64,000 nt of DNA from Acidobacteriota bacterium (GTDB lineage: Bacteria; Acidobacteriota; Terriglobia; Terriglobales; Acidobacteriaceae): NCBI GenBank assembly GCA_021846985.1, contig JAJZVX010000007.1, positions 62,001-126,000 of the forward strand, given 5' to 3'. The position numbers and the translations under genes are program-made. The first letter of the stretch is position 1. Each line of letters begins with the position of its first letter. Of the stretch, positions 50,894-61,381 are shown piece by piece. The notes below the pieces were generated by a model. The model was not told the DNA's origin, ran no database searches, and saw only the letters and a list, made by a program, of their open reading frames with translations.

Positions 50894-52522
50894 GTGCGGC
50901 CAGGTGACGCGGCGGCAAACGCCGCGGCCTCGGCGGCTCAAGACCCCGCGACGCGCGGGACGAGGAGAACCGCACTGGTCCGCCAACTGCTTGCCCGCAA
51001 GTCGATCGACAAGCTGATCCGCGAGTCGGAGGAGCCGGAGCACTCTCTCAAGAAATCGCTCGACCCCTGGTCGCTCACGGCGCTGGGCATAGGCGCCGTG
51101 ATCGGCTCGGGCATCTTTACGGTGATCGGGACGGCAATGGCGGGCCAGAAGTTTGACGTGCCCTCCATCAGCAATACGCCACTGCTGCACTATCTACTCT
51201 TTCATTCCGCGCTGGACGGCCGCCCTGGCGCCGGACCGGCGCTCGCCCTCTCGCTGGTGCTGGTGGCCATTGTCTGCGTCTTTACCGGGCTTTGCTACGC
51301 CGAGCTGGCCTCGATGATCCCCATCGCCGGGTCCGCCTACACCTATACCTACGCGACATTGGGTGAACTGGTGGCGTGGGTCATCGGCTGGGACCTGATC
51401 CTGGAGTACGCCTTCAGCAACATGAGCGTGAGCGTGGGGTTTGCCGCGCACATCGTGGACCTTCTGGACTGGTTCGGCCTGCACCCGCCGGCGCGATGGA
51501 TCTCGCCGGCCTATCTGCCTACGGGCTTGCAGGATCTTGCCGGGCAAAACATCTACGCGCCCGGTTGGCACTTCGGCTTCAATATCCCGGCCTTCCTGGT
51601 GGTCATGCTGCTGACGGTGATCCTGGTGCGGGGCATCCGCGAGTCGGCCCGGACCAACAACATCATGGTGCTGGTGAAGATGGCCGCGATCCTGGTCTTC
51701 ATCTTCGCGGCGGCCAGCTACATCAAACCCCACTACTGGCATCCCTTCATGCCCAATGGATGGACCGGCGTGCTCACCGGCGGCTCCATCATCTTCTTTA
51801 CCTACATCGGCTTCGATTCGGTCTCCACGGCGGCCGAAGAGTGTAGAAATCCTCAGCGCGATCTGCCCTTCGGGATTCTGGCCACGCTGGTCGCCTGCAC
51901 GCTGCTCTATGGCGGCGTGGCCATTGTCCTCAGCGGCATCGTGCCGTGGCAAAGCGTGATGGGCGACGCCGCGCCCGTGGTCAACGCCCTGCGCCGCCTC
52001 TCCTTCGGCCCGGCCGGCGCCCACCTGCACTGGATCAGGCTCTTTGTCCTCATCGGCGCCCTGATGGGCATGATCTCCTCGATCCTCGTCTTCCAGCTCG
52101 GCCAGGCGCGCGTGTGGTTTGCCATGTCGCGCGACGGCTTGCTGCCCCCCGTCTTCGGCAAGATTCATCCGCGCTTCCGCACCCCCGCGGTGGCCACCTG
52201 GGTGGCCGGCTTCCTGGTCGGCATTCCCGCCGGCGTGCTCGACATCGGCACGGTCTCGAACCTGTCGAACATCGGCACCCTCTTTGCCTTCGTGCTGGTC
52301 TCCATCGCGGTGCTGATCCTGCGCTATCGCGAGCCGGAGCGCCATCGCGCCTTCCGCGCCCCGCTGGGGCCGGTGTTTCCGCTGCTGAGCATTGTCTTCT
52401 GTATCGTTCTCATGATGGGCCTGGAAGTGCTCACCTGGATGGCCTTTTTCCTCTGGCTCGCCACCGGCCTGCTCGTCTACTTCTTCTATTCGCGCCACCG
52501 GTCGGAGTTCGCGGGGTTGTAG
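50894..52522 (+). CDS. APC-family (cationic) amino acid permease
   Basis: LKKSLDPWSLTALGIGAVIGSGIFTVIGTA, IPIAGSAYTYTYATLGELVAWVIGWDLILEYA, FFTYIGFDSVSTAAEECRNPQRDLP. N-terminal start uncertain. Confidence 0.88.
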   Translation: MRPGDAAANAAASAAQDPATRGTRRTALVRQLLARKSIDKLIRESEEPEHSLKKSLDPWSLTALGIGAVIGSGIFTVIGTAMAGQKFDVPSISNTPLLHYLLFHSALDGRPGAGPALALSLVLVAIVCVFTGLCYAELASMIPIAGSAYTYTYATLGELVAWVIGWDLILEYAFSNMSVSVGFAAHIVDLLDWFGLHPPARWISPAYLPTGLQDLAGQNIYAPGWHFGFNIPAFLVVMLLTVILVRGIRESARTNNIMVLVKMAAILVFIFAAASYIKPHYWHPFMPNGWTGVLTGGSIIFFTYIGFDSVSTAAEECRNPQRDLPFGILATLVACTLLYGGVAIVLSGIVPWQSVMGDAAPVVNALRRLSFGPAGAHLHWIRLFVLIGALMGMISSILVFQLGQARVWFAMSRDGLLPPVFGKIHPRFRTPAVATWVAGFLVGIPAGVLDIGTVSNLSNIGTLFAFVLVSIAVLILRYREPERHRAFRAPLGPVFPLLSIVFCIVLMMGLEVLTWMAFFLWLATGLLVYFFYSRHRSEFAGL

Positions 52523-52607
52523 GGCTGTGGCTCGAGCGCGCAAGTCTTTCAGATCTGCCGACGATCCGTGCGAGACAGTGCGTAGATCGACTTATAATTG
52601 GACGGCA

Positions 52608-53315
52608 ATGACTGAGGAACTTGTGCCTGGCGAAGTAATCTCACACCACGACATGTGCTCTGCTGTCGGTGTGAGCTTGCAAAAGGGAATGAACTTCAGA
52701 CTCCGTGGGGGCCCCATCCTTCTCATGAGCAGAAGACGCGGAGCGCCCTACGATGACCACGTAGACGAGTCAGGCGAAACGTTGATCTACGAAGGACACG
52801 ATTGCTCTAGAACAGCAGATTGCCCTCTTCCCAAGCGGATCGATCAACCCGAACGATCCCCGAAGGGTACTCTCACAGAGAACGGTCTCTTCGCGGCGGC
52901 TGCTAGAGATCACACGAAAGATGGGCTCCCTCCGGCCAAGGTCAGGGTCTTCGAAAAGATCAGAGCCGGGATCTGGGTCTACAACGGGATATTCGACTTG
53001 GTCGATTCCTGGATCGATGACTCGTCTGGTCGTCGTGTGTTTAAGTTCAAGCTCAAGCTGGTCCACGCAATCTGTCCCTTCTCGACGGTGCAATCTTCTG
53101 CACAAGAGCAAGAAGATGATCGCATCATCCCATCATGGGTCAAACAGGCCGTATGGAAACGAGACAAAGGGAAGTGTCGGGAATGCGGCGCTAGCACTAG
53201 CCTTCATTTTGACCACATCATTCCGTTCTCGAAGGGTGGCTCATCAAAGGATCCGAAAAACATCCAGATCCTTTGTGGACGGCATAATCTCGCAAAACAC
53301 AACAAAATCGAATAA
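52608..53315 (+). CDS. SRA/YDG-like domain + HNH endonuclease, putative modification-dependent (type IV) restriction enzyme
   Basis: SRRRGAPYDDHVDESGETLIYEGHD and NGLFAAAARDHTKDGLPPAKVRVFEK...WVYNGIFDLVDSWID...RVFKFKLK resemble SRA; C-terminal VWKRDKGKCRECGASTSLHFDHIIPFSKGGSSKDPKNIQILCGRHNLAKHNKIE is a canonical HNH. Confidence 0.75.
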   Translation: MTEELVPGEVISHHDMCSAVGVSLQKGMNFRLRGGPILLMSRRRGAPYDDHVDESGETLIYEGHDCSRTADCPLPKRIDQPERSPKGTLTENGLFAAAARDHTKDGLPPAKVRVFEKIRAGIWVYNGIFDLVDSWIDDSSGRRVFKFKLKLVHAICPFSTVQSSAQEQEDDRIIPSWVKQAVWKRDKGKCRECGASTSLHFDHIIPFSKGGSSKDPKNIQILCGRHNLAKHNKIE

Positions 53316-53538
53316 CCGCGATCAGAACTTCGCCGCATTTTGCCTCACGTCGTGCGCCGTACACCTGTCGGGTCAACCCTGCCCGGGTAGCAGACACTGC
53401 GCGCCACGGCGGGCCATATCGCGATCGAAGGTGCCCGGGACGCCGCCGGCGGCCTGGGCAACAGCGAGAAGCCCAGCGTGGGCCCAGACCTTGGGCGACA
53501 CGAGATGGCCGGCGGCTATCGCCCGGTAGACTGAAAGA

Positions 53539-54555
53539 GTGACTGCCATTGAGGATTTCATCCGCCGCCTGCCCAAGGCGGAACTGCATCTGCACCTGGA
53601 AGGAACCGTCCTGCCCTCCACGCTGGTGGAGCTGAGCGCGCGCCACCGCGGGCGGCCGATGGCGCTCGACGAGGCTGAAGCCCTCTACCGCTTCACCGAT
53701 TTCACCGGGTTCCTGAATGCCTTCAAGGCGGTCACGGAGTTGCTCGCCGATCCTGGCGACTACGAGCTGGCCGCCTGGCGCATGATGGAGCGGCTGGCGG
53801 AGCAGGGCGTGGTGCACGCAGAGGTCTTCGTCTCGGTGGGCGTCATCTATCTCTGGCGCAAACACAAAGAAGGTTGCTTTGAGCCCATCTTCGCGGCTCT
53901 CGAACGGGCGCGGCAGCGGGCCGAGGACGAGCTCGGCCTCTCCGTTTATTGGATCTTCGACGCTGTGCGGCACTTTACGGTCGAGGAGGCGGCGCGGGTC
54001 TTTCGCAAGGCAGCGGAGCTGAAAGCGGCGCACCCGTCGGTCATTGGCATCGGCCTCGGCGGCGACGAGCGGCGCACCGGCTCGGAGCCGTTCCGGACAT
54101 TATTCGCCGAGGCGCGCGCCGCCGGGCTGCGCCTCACCAACCACGCTGGCGAAACCACCGGCCCCGAGGCCATCCGCGAGGCGCTGCGCATCGGCTCGGA
54201 GCGCATCGGGCACGCGCTCTCGGCCCAGCGGGACTTCTACCTGATCGAAGAGATCAAGGAACGCCGCACTCCGCTGGAACTGAACATGACCTCGAATGTG
54301 CGCACCGGCCTCTGCCGCTCCTATGCGGAGCATCCCCTCCGGCGGTACTACGATGCGGGACTGCTGGTGACACTCAATTCCGACGATCCGGCCTTCTTCG
54401 CGTCGGATGTGGAGAACGAGTACCGGCTGGCCCACCGCAACCACGGATTCACGCCAGAGGAGTTACGCGATCTGGCGCGCAACTCGATGCGAGCAAGTTT
54501 CCTTCCTGAAGCCAAAAAGACTGCGTGGATTTCCCAAATCGACTCTTTGCAGTAA
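53539..54555 (+). CDS. add: Adenosine deaminase family protein
   Basis: LPKAELHLHLEGTVLPSTLVELSARH, GIGLGGDERRTGSEPFRTLFAEARAAGLRLTNHAGET, RIGHALSAQ, LNSDDPAFFASDVENEY. Confidence 0.85.
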   Translation: MTAIEDFIRRLPKAELHLHLEGTVLPSTLVELSARHRGRPMALDEAEALYRFTDFTGFLNAFKAVTELLADPGDYELAAWRMMERLAEQGVVHAEVFVSVGVIYLWRKHKEGCFEPIFAALERARQRAEDELGLSVYWIFDAVRHFTVEEAARVFRKAAELKAAHPSVIGIGLGGDERRTGSEPFRTLFAEARAAGLRLTNHAGETTGPEAIREALRIGSERIGHALSAQRDFYLIEEIKERRTPLELNMTSNVRTGLCRSYAEHPLRRYYDAGLLVTLNSDDPAFFASDVENEYRLAHRNHGFTPEELRDLARNSMRASFLPEAKKTAWISQIDSLQ

Positions 54556-54636
54556 ACAAAATCTGGATTTCGGCCTGCGCCCCAGCAATCAGCCGCGACG
54601 AAAACTGGGGTATCATCGGATGCAGGAGAAGTTTTC

Positions 54637-54858
54637 ATGTCAGCCGAGCTTGATGCCGTCCAGGCCGCGGAAGAAACAAAAGAGTCCAGCGCTCTTCAGG
54701 TCATCACATGGTTTTCCGTGGGCATGGCAGTGGCCGCCGCAGGCATTCTGCTGGGCCGCGAGCTGCGCAGCCGCTACAAGTTCAAAAAACGGACTCCCTA
54801 CGACTTCTACTCCCGCGCCAGCGAGCGCCAGACCGGCGAATACGGCGTGGGCATTTAG
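54637..54858 (+). CDS. Small single-TM hypothetical protein
   Basis: MSAELDAVQAAEETKESSALQVITWFSVGMAVAAAGILLGRELRSRYKFKKRTPYDFYSRASERQTGEYGVGI; upstream AGGAG RBS. Confidence 0.65.
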   Translation: MSAELDAVQAAEETKESSALQVITWFSVGMAVAAAGILLGRELRSRYKFKKRTPYDFYSRASERQTGEYGVGI

Positions 54859-54885
54859 GCCCGAACGGTATAACCAGGAGTTTGA

Positions 54886-54911
54886 CAGATGCCGCCCGTG
54901 GGCGGCATCTG
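54886..54911 (+). terminator. Hairpin (terminator/attenuator candidate)
   Basis: CAGATGCCGCC-CGTG-GGCGGCATCTG, 11-bp perfect stem followed by CATTTTGG. Confidence 0.5.
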
Positions 54912-55017
54912 CATTTTGGAGTGCGCCGCCGGCGTCTCCGGAAGAGCCGGGAACCGGGGCCGCCTGGCGGCATCTGCATGGTAAGCTTGCCGTCAGAAGT
55001 GCGGAGAGAGGACCAGT

Positions 55018-55887
55018 GTGCAGGTACGGAAAGCCATTCTTACCGCGGCGGCTCGAACGCAGCGCGCCTTGCCGTTGCAAACCCTGATCGACAGCGAGGG
55101 AAACAAAAAGGCGCTGCTTGAAATTCTGATCGAGCAGTCGCTCGCGGCCGGAGTGGAGGAGATCGCGGTCGTGGTCTTCCCCGGCGACGAGACCTCGTAT
55201 GCGCAGGCGGCAGGACCGCACGGCGCCTGCGTGACGTTCATTCCGCAGCCCGAGCCGTTGGGTTACGGTCATGCCCTTTACTGCGGGCATGAGTTCACAG
55301 GGAGCGATCCGTTTCTGCACATGGTGGGCGACCACCTGTATGTGAGCACGGGAACGACGCCCTCGGCGCGGCGTCTGGTGGAACTGGCCGGCCAGGAACG
55401 CTGCTCGGTGAGCGGTGTGCAGCCGACCCGGGAGAGCCTGCTGCCGCGCTATGGCACGGTGGGCGGACGGCGCGTGTCCGGACGCAGCGACCTCTATCGC
55501 GTGGAAACCGTCATCGAAAAACCAACGCCGACCGAAGCCGAACAGCGGCTGCTGGTGCCGGGGATTCGCACCGGCTCTTATCTCTGCTTCTTCGGAATCC
55601 ACGTCCTTACGCCCAAGGTAATGGAGATTCTGGGACGGAAGCTGGCGGAGGCCAAGGGCCAGCCGGTGACGTTGGTGGATGCGCTGGCGGAACTGGCGCG
55701 ACAGGAGCAGTACCTGGCGGTGGAAGACACCGGCCGGCGGTACGACCTGGGCGATCCCTACGGGCTGCTGATTGCGCAACTGGCCATGGCGCTCAGCGGG
55801 CGCGACCGGACCGAAGTGCTGCGCCAGATCCTGGAGCTGATGGCCGACCGCGAACTGGCCCGAAGCGAGGCAGGAGCGGCACGGTGA
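55018..55887 (+). CDS. Sugar-phosphate nucleotidyltransferase (GalU/RmlA-like)
   Basis: [79 protein letters not shown]. Start is GTG at 55018. Confidence 0.75.
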   Translation: MQVRKAILTAAARTQRALPLQTLIDSEGNKKALLEILIEQSLAAGVEEIAVVVFPGDETSYAQAAGPHGACVTFIPQPEPLGYGHALYCGHEFTGSDPFLHMVGDHLYVSTGTTPSARRLVELAGQERCSVSGVQPTRESLLPRYGTVGGRRVSGRSDLYRVETVIEKPTPTEAEQRLLVPGIRTGSYLCFFGIHVLTPKVMEILGRKLAEAKGQPVTLVDALAELARQEQYLAVEDTGRRYDLGDPYGLLIAQLAMALSGRDRTEVLRQILELMADRELARSEAGAAR

Positions 55888-58800
55888 GCCGCTTAACCAG
55901 CATCATCACGAGCTGCGGAGAAAAGCGCGACCTGGCGCTCGACGCGGTGTGCCGCGGACTGGACCTTGCCGGGCTGCTGGAAGAGTGCCGCGCGATGGAG
56001 CGCTTCCGGCGCGAGACTGACAGCTTCTACGAACGCGTCCGGGCGCTCTTCTTTCTCTATGCCATGCACCGTTTTCATCTGCCTCGGGTGGTGGGAGACG
56101 CGCCGCGGCTGATTCCTTTCGACGGCTACGAAAACCTGCTGCAACGGCGGTTTGAAGAGGCGATCGAAGTGTTTCTGGCCGCGCAGGAGCGGGAAGGCGC
56201 GAGTGCGGCCATCTCCAGCGCCCTGGCCGCCAGCTACCGCGCGCTGGGCTTTCAAACGCTGGCCGATCAGGTGCGGCGCAGCGTGCGCAGCGTGCGCGGC
56301 AACCAGTGGATGTTTCGCGCCGGGCACACAGAAAACTATCCGCTGCGGCTCAGAAAAGAACTGCTGCAGGGCGAGCCCGCCTTTCCCATTCTGCGCGAGG
56401 CCACGCCGGTGCGGATGGACCTCACCCACAGCGGGTGGAGCGACATCTTTTTCCTGGGGATGGACTTTCCCGAGGGCGCGCGCGTGGTGAACGCGTCCAT
56501 CAACCTGGCCGTACACGGAGCCGGCGGAAGCGCGCCAAGCCCGCGGCCCCCCGTGGAGGCCTGGTTCCGGGTGATCGACGAGCCGGTGATCCGGCTCACC
56601 AGCGTGGACCTGAAAGCCACGGCGGATGTCCGCTCGTTTGACGAAGTCTTCGATTTCCCGCGCGACTATCTGGGCCTGCTCAAAGCAGGCGTGATCGCCA
56701 GCGGCCTGGTGCCGCCGGGGATCGAGGGATCCACCGAGCCGCTCGAGCCGCTGTTGGAGCGGCTCACGGGCCGCACGGGCCACGGCATCGAGCTTGTGAC
56801 CTGCGTCAACGATATCCCCAAGGGATCGCGGCTGGCAGTCTCCACCAATCTGCTGGCGTCGATCATCGCGGTGTGCATGCGCGCCACCGCACAGATTCGC
56901 ACCCTCACCGGCGGCATGGAGGAAGCCGATCGCCGCATCGTCGCGGCAAGGGCGATTCTGGGCGAGTGGCTGGGCGGCAGCGGCGGCGGCTGGCAGGACT
57001 CGGGCGGCGTGTGGCCGGGCATCAAGCTTATCCACGGCGTGAACGCGGCGCAGGGCGATCCGGAGTATGGCATCAGCCGGGGAAGATTGCTGCCGGATCA
57101 CAAGGTCTTCAGCCGGACGGAGATTCCGACCGCGACGCGCGAAAAACTCGAAGCCAGCCTCGTGCTGGTGCACGGCGGCATGGCCCAGGACGTGGGACCG
57201 ATCCTCGAAATGGTGACGGAGAAGTACCTGCTGCGCAGTGAATTGGAGTGGCAGGGGCGGCGGGAGGCGATCCGCCTGCTGGACGAGATTACCGGGCACC
57301 TGCAACGCGGTGACATGCGCGCGCTGGGCGCGAGCCTGCAGCGGAACTTCGAAGGCCCCTTGCAAACCATCATTCCCTGGGCGGCCAATCTCTATACGAA
57401 TACCCTCATCGAACGAGCGCGCAGGGAGTGGGGCGAGGACTTCTGGGGCTTTTGGATGCTGGGCGGGATGAGCGGAGGCGGCATGGGCTTCCTGTTCAAC
57501 CCCCAGCGCAAGGCCGAGGCGCAGACGCGCATGCAGACCATGATGAGCCAGACGCGCCGGGCAATGGAGCACTGCGTCCCCTTCGCCATGGAGCCGGTGG
57601 TCTACGACTTCACCATCAACGAGCAGGGATCGCAGGCCGTGCTCTGCCGGGACGCCGAAGCCCTGATGCCGGCGGCCTACTACACCCTGCACGTGCCGCC
57701 CCTGGTGCGAACCCGGATGCCGCGGCTTTCTGCTGTCCGGCGCACGGAACTGGAGCGCTTTACGGCGGCATGCCGCACCCGCTCCGAGTATGCCGGTATG
57801 GTCGAAACGATCTTTGACCACCTGCTGCCGGCTGGCCAGATGACGGCGGACGGCGCGGGCCAGTCGCTCAAAGATCTGCTGCAAGCCTATGGCTTCGATC
57901 GCGTGCAGCACGAGCAGATTCGCCAGGAGTTGCGCGCGGGCCGCATCGGCTTGGCCCAGAACCGGTTGCCAGACACCAGCCTCATTGAAGACGCGGAGGC
58001 TGACCCGCTCGACGAGAGTCACCGCGAGACGGGGATCGATGCTCTGGCCGTCGGCCAGGTGGCCGTGGTTTCGCTGGCCGGGGGCGTGGGCACGCGCTGG
58101 ACCCGCGGCGCCGGCGTGGTCAAGGCGCTCCATCCCTTCTGCAAACTGGGCGGACGCTACCGTAACTTCCTCGAGGTGCACCTCGCCAAGAGCCTGCGCG
58201 CCAGCCGGCAGTACGGAGCGGAAATCCCCCACGTGATCACCACCAGCTACCTGACCCACGAAGCCATTGCGGCCCACCTCGATGCAGAGGCGAATTACGG
58301 CTATCCCGGCCCGCTGCTCCTCTCCCCGGGACGCACCATCGGCTTGCGCATGGTGCCCATGGAGCGCGACCTGCGCTTCGCCTGGGAGGAGACGCCCCAG
58401 CAGATGCTGGACGCACAGGCGCAGAAGCAGCGCGAGGGGCTGCACGCGGCCCTGATCGCCTGGGCCCGGAGCGCCGGTGAGGGCTCGGACTACACCGCCA
58501 ACCTGCCCCTGCAGTGCCTGCACCCTGTGGGCCACTGGTTTGAGGTGGCCAACCTGCTGCGCAACGGCACCCTGCTCCAGCTGATCGCGATCCGGCCGCG
58601 GCTTCGCTCCATCCTCGTGCATAACATCGACACTGTGGGGGCGAGCGTCGATGCGGCCGTGCTGGGCGTCCACCTGGCCAGCGGCGCGGGCATGACCACC
58701 GAGGTGATTGCGCGCCACCTGGAGGATCGCGGCGGCGGACTGGCGCGCGTGGACGGCCGTGTGCGGCTGGTCGAAGGGCTGGCTCTGCCCCGCGAGGAAC

Positions 58801-59201
58801 TGGAAAGCCGGCTGCGCTACTACAACAGCGCCACCTACTGGATCGACGTAGACAAGCTGCTGGCGGCCTTTGGGCTGACCCGGGCGATGCTTGAGGATGC
58901 GGCACAGGTGGACGCGGCGGTGCGGGCGCTGGCCATGCGCATGCCAACCTATGTCACCCTGAAGGACGTGAAGAAGCGCTGGGGAAAGGGACAGGAAGAC
59001 GTCTTTCCCGTGGCCCAGTTTGAAAAGCTGTGGGGCGACATGACGGCCCTGCCGGAACTGCAGTGCCGCTTTGTGGAGGTGCCGCGCGTGCGCGGACAGC
59101 AGCTCAAGGAGCCGGCCCAACTGGACGCATGGCTGCGCGACGGAAGCGCCGCCTATGCCGAGGGGCTGTGCACTTGGCGGGAGAGCCAGAGCCTGGAATA
59201 G
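55884..59201 (+). CDS. Fusion: fucokinase-like GHMP kinase domain + UDP-sugar (UDPGP-type) pyrophosphorylase domain
   Basis: N-terminal half: [20 protein letters not shown]...[71 protein letters not shown]-terminal half: [54 protein letters not shown] overlap with the upstream gene. Confidence 0.75.
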   Translation: MSRLTSIITSCGEKRDLALDAVCRGLDLAGLLEECRAMERFRRETDSFYERVRALFFLYAMHRFHLPRVVGDAPRLIPFDGYENLLQRRFEEAIEVFLAAQEREGASAAISSALAASYRALGFQTLADQVRRSVRSVRGNQWMFRAGHTENYPLRLRKELLQGEPAFPILREATPVRMDLTHSGWSDIFFLGMDFPEGARVVNASINLAVHGAGGSAPSPRPPVEAWFRVIDEPVIRLTSVDLKATADVRSFDEVFDFPRDYLGLLKAGVIASGLVPPGIEGSTEPLEPLLERLTGRTGHGIELVTCVNDIPKGSRLAVSTNLLASIIAVCMRATAQIRTLTGGMEEADRRIVAARAILGEWLGGSGGGWQDSGGVWPGIKLIHGVNAAQGDPEYGISRGRLLPDHKVFSRTEIPTATREKLEASLVLVHGGMAQDVGPILEMVTEKYLLRSELEWQGRREAIRLLDEITGHLQRGDMRALGASLQRNFEGPLQTIIPWAANLYTNTLIERARREWGEDFWGFWMLGGMSGGGMGFLFNPQRKAEAQTRMQTMMSQTRRAMEHCVPFAMEPVVYDFTINEQGSQAVLCRDAEALMPAAYYTLHVPPLVRTRMPRLSAVRRTELERFTAACRTRSEYAGMVETIFDHLLPAGQMTADGAGQSLKDLLQAYGFDRVQHEQIRQELRAGRIGLAQNRLPDTSLIEDAEADPLDESHRETGIDALAVGQVAVVSLAGGVGTRWTRGAGVVKALHPFCKLGGRYRNFLEVHLAKSLRASRQYGAEIPHVITTSYLTHEAIAAHLDAEANYGYPGPLLLSPGRTIGLRMVPMERDLRFAWEETPQQMLDAQAQKQREGLHAALIAWARSAGEGSDYTANLPLQCLHPVGHWFEVANLLRNGTLLQLIAIRPRLRSILVHNIDTVGASVDAAVLGVHLASGAGMTTEVIARHLEDRGGGLARVDGRVRLVEGLALPREELESRLRYYNSATYWIDVDKLLAAFGLTRAMLEDAAQVDAAVRALAMRMPTYVTLKDVKKRWGKGQEDVFPVAQFEKLWGDMTALPELQCRFVEVPRVRGQQLKEPAQLDAWLRDGSAAYAEGLCTWRESQSLE

Positions 59202-59240
59202 AAGGCGCGGCGATCGAACTCTGCGATAACCTAGGACGTT

Positions 59241-61298
59241 ATGGGGCGCATCCGAGTACTTTCAGACCAGGTGGCCAACCAGATCGCCGCGGGCGAGGTG
59301 GTGGATCGCCCGGCATCGGTGGTGAAGGAACTGCTGGAGAACGCACTGGACGCAGGGGCCAATCGCATCCGCGTGGAGGTGGAGGCGGGCGGCCGGCGGC
59401 TGATCCGCATCGCGGACGACGGCTGTGGCATGAACCGCGACGATGCGCTTCTGGCCTTCGAGCGGCACGCCACCTCGAAGCTGCGAACGGCGGAGGATCT
59501 GCTGGCCATTGCGACGCTGGGGTTTCGGGGCGAGGCGCTACCCTCGATTGCGTCGGTGGCGCGGGTGACGCTGGAGACGGCCACCGGCGAAGACGGCACG
59601 GGAACCCGGGTGGAGATCGCCGGTGGGAAGATTCTGCGCGTGGAGGATGCGGCGCTGCCGCGCGGAACCACGCTGACGGTGGCGGATCTGTTCTTCAATA
59701 CCCCAGCGAGACGCAAGTTTCTGCGGGCCGAGGCGACGGAACTGGCGCATGTGACGGCGCTGGTGACGCACTATGCCCTGGTGCATCCGGAAAAGCACTT
59801 CGAACTGGTCTCGTCGGCGGGCACACTCGTGCTAGCGCCTCCCGTGGCGCGGACGGCGGAGCGGATCTATCAAATTTTTGGCAAGGAGACGCTGGCGGCA
59901 CTGTTGCCGGTGGCGGCGGAGACGCCGCTGGAGCATGCCGGACTGCCCGAGCCCCCTCCCTGGAAGCGCGATCCGGACGCTCCAGCCCGGCAGCCCGGCA
60001 GCCTGCGGCTCTCTGGCTTCTACTCCAAACCCGAACTGCAGAAGCTGAACCGCAATTCGATCTATATTTTTGTGAACAAACGTCTTATACGGGATCGTCT
60101 ACTGCTGCACGCGATTATCGAGGCCTACCGGAACGTGATTCCGCCTACCAGTTTCCCGGTGGTGCTGCTGTTTCTGGAGATGCCTCCGGAAGAGGTGGAC
60201 GTGAACGTGCATCCGGCGAAGACCGAGGTGCGCTTCCGGCAGCAGAGCCGGGTGCATGACTTTGTGCGCGACAGCCTGCGGACGGCGCTGATCCAGTCGC
60301 GTCCGGCGGCGGGGTTCCTCGCGGCGCTGGATGCGGCGCCCAGCGCAAGCCCCTCTCTGATGCCGCCGGCGGCCTCTCCTCTGCCCGGCTCGCCCGAGGG
60401 GAATGTTTCCACGCCGCTGCCGGATTCGGAGGGCGCGAGCTATGCCTCCGGCGAGGCGGAAAGCTTCCACCTGACGGAACAGGCGCCGCCGGCGATTCCG
60501 ATACGGCTGCCGTTCGACCAGACGTCGATGAACAACGGCGGGTGGATGGACCGGAATGCATGGAGCGACGCGGCGAAGGCGCTCTTTGCTCCTGCGGGAG
60601 AAGGAACAACAGGATGCGTCTCCAGCGCCGCTGCCATGGACAAGGAGGCAGCCCGGGCCACGGCCCAGGTGGAGGCGGAACGCTCGGCAACGAATCTGAA
60701 CGGACTGGGGTCTCTGCGGCCGCTCGGGCAATTGCGCGATTCGTTCATTCTGGCCACTGGAGACGATGGATTGTGGATCATCGACCAGCATGTTGCCCAC
60801 GAAAGAGTGCTTTTTGAGAAGATTCTTCGTGACCGGCAGGTGGAACAGGTGCAGCGACAGAGGTTGCTGATGCCGTTGCTGGTTGAACTGAAGCCGTGGC
60901 AGATGGTGGTCTTCGCGCGCATTGCGGAAGAACTGGAGCGAAACGGATTTGAGGTGGAACCCTTTGGTCCGCAGACACTTGCGGTAAAAGCTGCGCCGGT
61001 GGGACTGGAGGGCGCAGCCCTGGAGCGGATGCTCGCGGAGGTCATCGAACAGTCCAGCACGGAAGACGGCAGAGAAGCTGCGCAGAATGAGGATCTTACG
61101 GCGCTGCGCACACGCATTGCAGCCTCCATCGCATGTCATGCCGCAATCAAGGTGAATACCGCCCTTGACCCGGCACAAATGGATTGGTTACTGTTAGAAC
61201 TGGCAAAAACCAGCCACCCAACCAGTTGCCCGCATGGACGTCCAATCGCTTTGCTGTATTCTTGGAAGGAGATCCAGCGGGCCTTCCACCGTATTTAG
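59241..61298 (+). CDS. mutL: DNA mismatch repair protein MutL
   Basis: IRVLSDQVANQIAAGEVVDRPASVVKELLENALDAGANRIRVEVEAGGRRLIRIADDGCGM, TLGFRGEALPSIASV; C-terminal ACHAAIKVN...CPHGRPIALLYSWKEIQRAF. Confidence 0.95.
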   Translation: MGRIRVLSDQVANQIAAGEVVDRPASVVKELLENALDAGANRIRVEVEAGGRRLIRIADDGCGMNRDDALLAFERHATSKLRTAEDLLAIATLGFRGEALPSIASVARVTLETATGEDGTGTRVEIAGGKILRVEDAALPRGTTLTVADLFFNTPARRKFLRAEATELAHVTALVTHYALVHPEKHFELVSSAGTLVLAPPVARTAERIYQIFGKETLAALLPVAAETPLEHAGLPEPPPWKRDPDAPARQPGSLRLSGFYSKPELQKLNRNSIYIFVNKRLIRDRLLLHAIIEAYRNVIPPTSFPVVLLFLEMPPEEVDVNVHPAKTEVRFRQQSRVHDFVRDSLRTALIQSRPAAGFLAALDAAPSASPSLMPPAASPLPGSPEGNVSTPLPDSEGASYASGEAESFHLTEQAPPAIPIRLPFDQTSMNNGGWMDRNAWSDAAKALFAPAGEGTTGCVSSAAAMDKEAARATAQVEAERSATNLNGLGSLRPLGQLRDSFILATGDDGLWIIDQHVAHERVLFEKILRDRQVEQVQRQRLLMPLLVELKPWQMVVFARIAEELERNGFEVEPFGPQTLAVKAAPVGLEGAALERMLAEVIEQSSTEDGREAAQNEDLTALRTRIAASIACHAAIKVNTALDPAQMDWLLLELAKTSHPTSCPHGRPIALLYSWKEIQRAFHRI

Positions 61299-61381
61299 AC
61301 ACGTTTGGGAGGTGGCGGCCGTTCCCCCCAGGGGGAAGGAGCCGTCCGGCGCCAACGCCAACCTGGAAGTGAGGTTTTTCT

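Noticed and set aside
53218-54033. 271-aa minus-strand ORF overlapping the HNH end and adenosine deaminase
   Set aside because: Antisense to the adenosine deaminase catalytic region; no motif support.
55893-59120. 1075-aa minus-strand ORF
   Set aside because: Exact antisense of the kinase/pyrophosphorylase fusion; composition is typical of spurious frames.
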